From Gemmatales bacterium (lineage in GTDB: Bacteria > Planctomycetota > Planctomycetia > Gemmatales > HRBIN36), in NCBI GenBank assembly GCA_025055835.1, contig JANWWR010000158.1:1-40389 (forward strand): a stretch of DNA of 40,389 nt, written 5' to 3'. The notes under the pieces were generated by a model, which saw only the letters and a program-made list of their open reading frames with translations, ran no database searches and was not told where the DNA came from. The position numbers and the translations under genes were made by a program. This document shows, in pieces, positions 39,587 to 40,389 of this stretch (the stretch's first letter is position 1; the number at the start of each line of letters is the position of its first letter).

Positions 39587-40348
39587 ATGCGTCTGTTCGG
39601 ACCGCGGTTGACCTTGTTCGCGTTTTCCTTTCTCCTTTTTTCCTTGCGAGCCGAAGCAACGCCGCTCATTATTGATACTTTTAACTCCCCAACTCCAGGT
39701 CATGTGGCTAGTGGCCCTATTCCTCCCTCCATTCCAGGCGATCCATTTCCTCAGACGTTTGGGCCGGACTTGGGCATCGGAGCGTTTGGTGCAACGCGAA
39801 CCGTCTCATTTACGGGCACGTCCTCGGGCGGAGCGATCATGGGTCTCGGGGACACGTTTGCTCTTAACGTGACGGGATCGTTAGGCCAGCTTTCTATGTT
39901 TACGGGAACCTCCCAGGTTGAGGCTACCCTGACGTATACTTTCCCCTCTCCCGTTTCATTTGCCGGCTTTGCGGGAATTGAGATGGATGTCGCCTTCTAC
40001 GACGAAGGACTGGGTGGCTCGGATGATTGGTTGATACAAATTGTCACTGGAAGTGGAACTCTCACATACTTGCTATCCCCAGCCCCGTTTGGAACAAATT
40101 TCACTTTGTTTTTCCCCTTCTCACTCTTTTCAGGAACTGGCGACCTTTCAAATGTATCTAGTCTGATCATTAGCATTAACAACGGCGGAAGCCCGGGTGC
40201 TGGTACGGACTTTGTAATCAACGAGATTCGTCTTCCCATCGTTCCCGAACCGGGGACGCTGGCCCTGTTTGGCGTGGGGCTGCTCGGGGTCGTCGGCATC
40301 ACCCTCCGCCGCCGGTTCGCCTCCCCCGCAAAAAGCCCCGTTTGCTGA
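39587..40348 (+). CDS. PEP-CTERM sorting domain protein
   Basis: A 253-residue exported protein. The N-terminal signal peptide has a basic start and a hydrophobic core (LTLFAFSFLLFSL, about 8-20), with likely cleavage after RAEA. The mature part is rich in Gly, Ser, Thr and Phe and looks like a beta-sandwich (about 28-215). The C-terminus has VPEPGT (219-224), a hydrophobic segment (about 225-240) and RRR (241-243), the recognition signal for exosortase-dependent sorting, followed by ten residues. GGGAGG (39573-39578) eight bases before the ATG fixes the start; the longer frame from 39443 is rejected. Codon use looks less GC-rich than in neighbouring genes, common for such surface proteins. 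Role unknown; surface or matrix location is inferred. Confidence 0.9.
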   Translation: MRLFGPRLTLFAFSFLLFSLRAEATPLIIDTFNSPTPGHVASGPIPPSIPGDPFPQTFGPDLGIGAFGATRTVSFTGTSSGGAIMGLGDTFALNVTGSLGQLSMFTGTSQVEATLTYTFPSPVSFAGFAGIEMDVAFYDEGLGGSDDWLIQIVTGSGTLTYLLSPAPFGTNFTLFFPFSLFSGTGDLSNVSSLIISINNGGSPGAGTDFVINEIRLPIVPEPGTLALFGVGLLGVVGITLRRRFASPAKSPVC

Positions 40349-40389
40349 TAGCGAAGTAAGCCCGCGGAAGGAGCCGTTCAGTCTTCCGC

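Overview
The window is about 40 kb of GC-rich, tightly packed bacterial chromosome. Several traits together point to a planctomycete, probably of the Gemmata group: a CRTAC1-type FG-GAP protein, two AP-endonuclease-2 type sugar isomerases, a PEP-CTERM protein, a compact soluble Hanks kinase, an archaeal/eukaryotic-style prolyl-tRNA synthetase, a DUF6941-like protein, and a short protein beginning MSIVRVGLAET with a Lys/Ala tail. The assignment is inferred from gene content; no rRNA or tRNA gene is present. I see no insertion sequence, prophage or CRISPR array.

Layout. 1-3.6 kb: the ruvB 3' end, a fused ThiS-ThiG, a shortened MnmE-like GTPase and a crotonase. 3.6-7 kb (minus strand): bcp, pxpC-like, ABC ATPase and ABC-2 permease in one run. 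7-8.9 kb: a sigma-70 family factor followed by a CarH-like regulator. 8.9-12.2 kb (minus): a fadB-like/thiolase beta-oxidation pair. 12.2-15.6 kb: a short UvrC and an ABC-F ATPase. 15.6-19 kb: a DegT aminotransferase (minus), then LysM, rhodanese and a MalK-like ATPase. 19-24 kb: nusA behind a terminator hairpin, a sugar isomerase, a repeat cluster and the CRTAC1 protein. 24-30.3 kb: two small minus-strand genes, mfd, a parvulin-type foldase and trpC. 30.3-31.6 kb: one secreted-protein gene enclosed by two inverted arrays of palindromic repeats. 31.6-35.7 kb (minus): a membrane protein with a CxxCH site, and putA. 35.7-40.4 kb: a kinase, a second sugar isomerase, proS (minus) and a PEP-CTERM protein.

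Most genes are housekeeping: DNA repair (ruvB, uvrC, mfd), fatty-acid and proline catabolism, thiamin and tryptophan synthesis, translation and transcription. The points of most interest are: (i) a family of short GC-rich palindromes in three intergenic sites, two of which form matching inverted arms of roughly 180 bp around a single gene; (ii) a sigma factor paired with a CarH-like protein that keeps the Wx9EH motif but has lost the cobalamin-ligating His and gained an AT-hook-like tail; (iii) an intrinsic terminator directly in front of the nusA ribosome binding site; (iv) shortened or altered versions of UvrC, MnmE, ThiS/ThiG and a crotonase; and (v) symmetric TTATAA cores between three divergent gene pairs.
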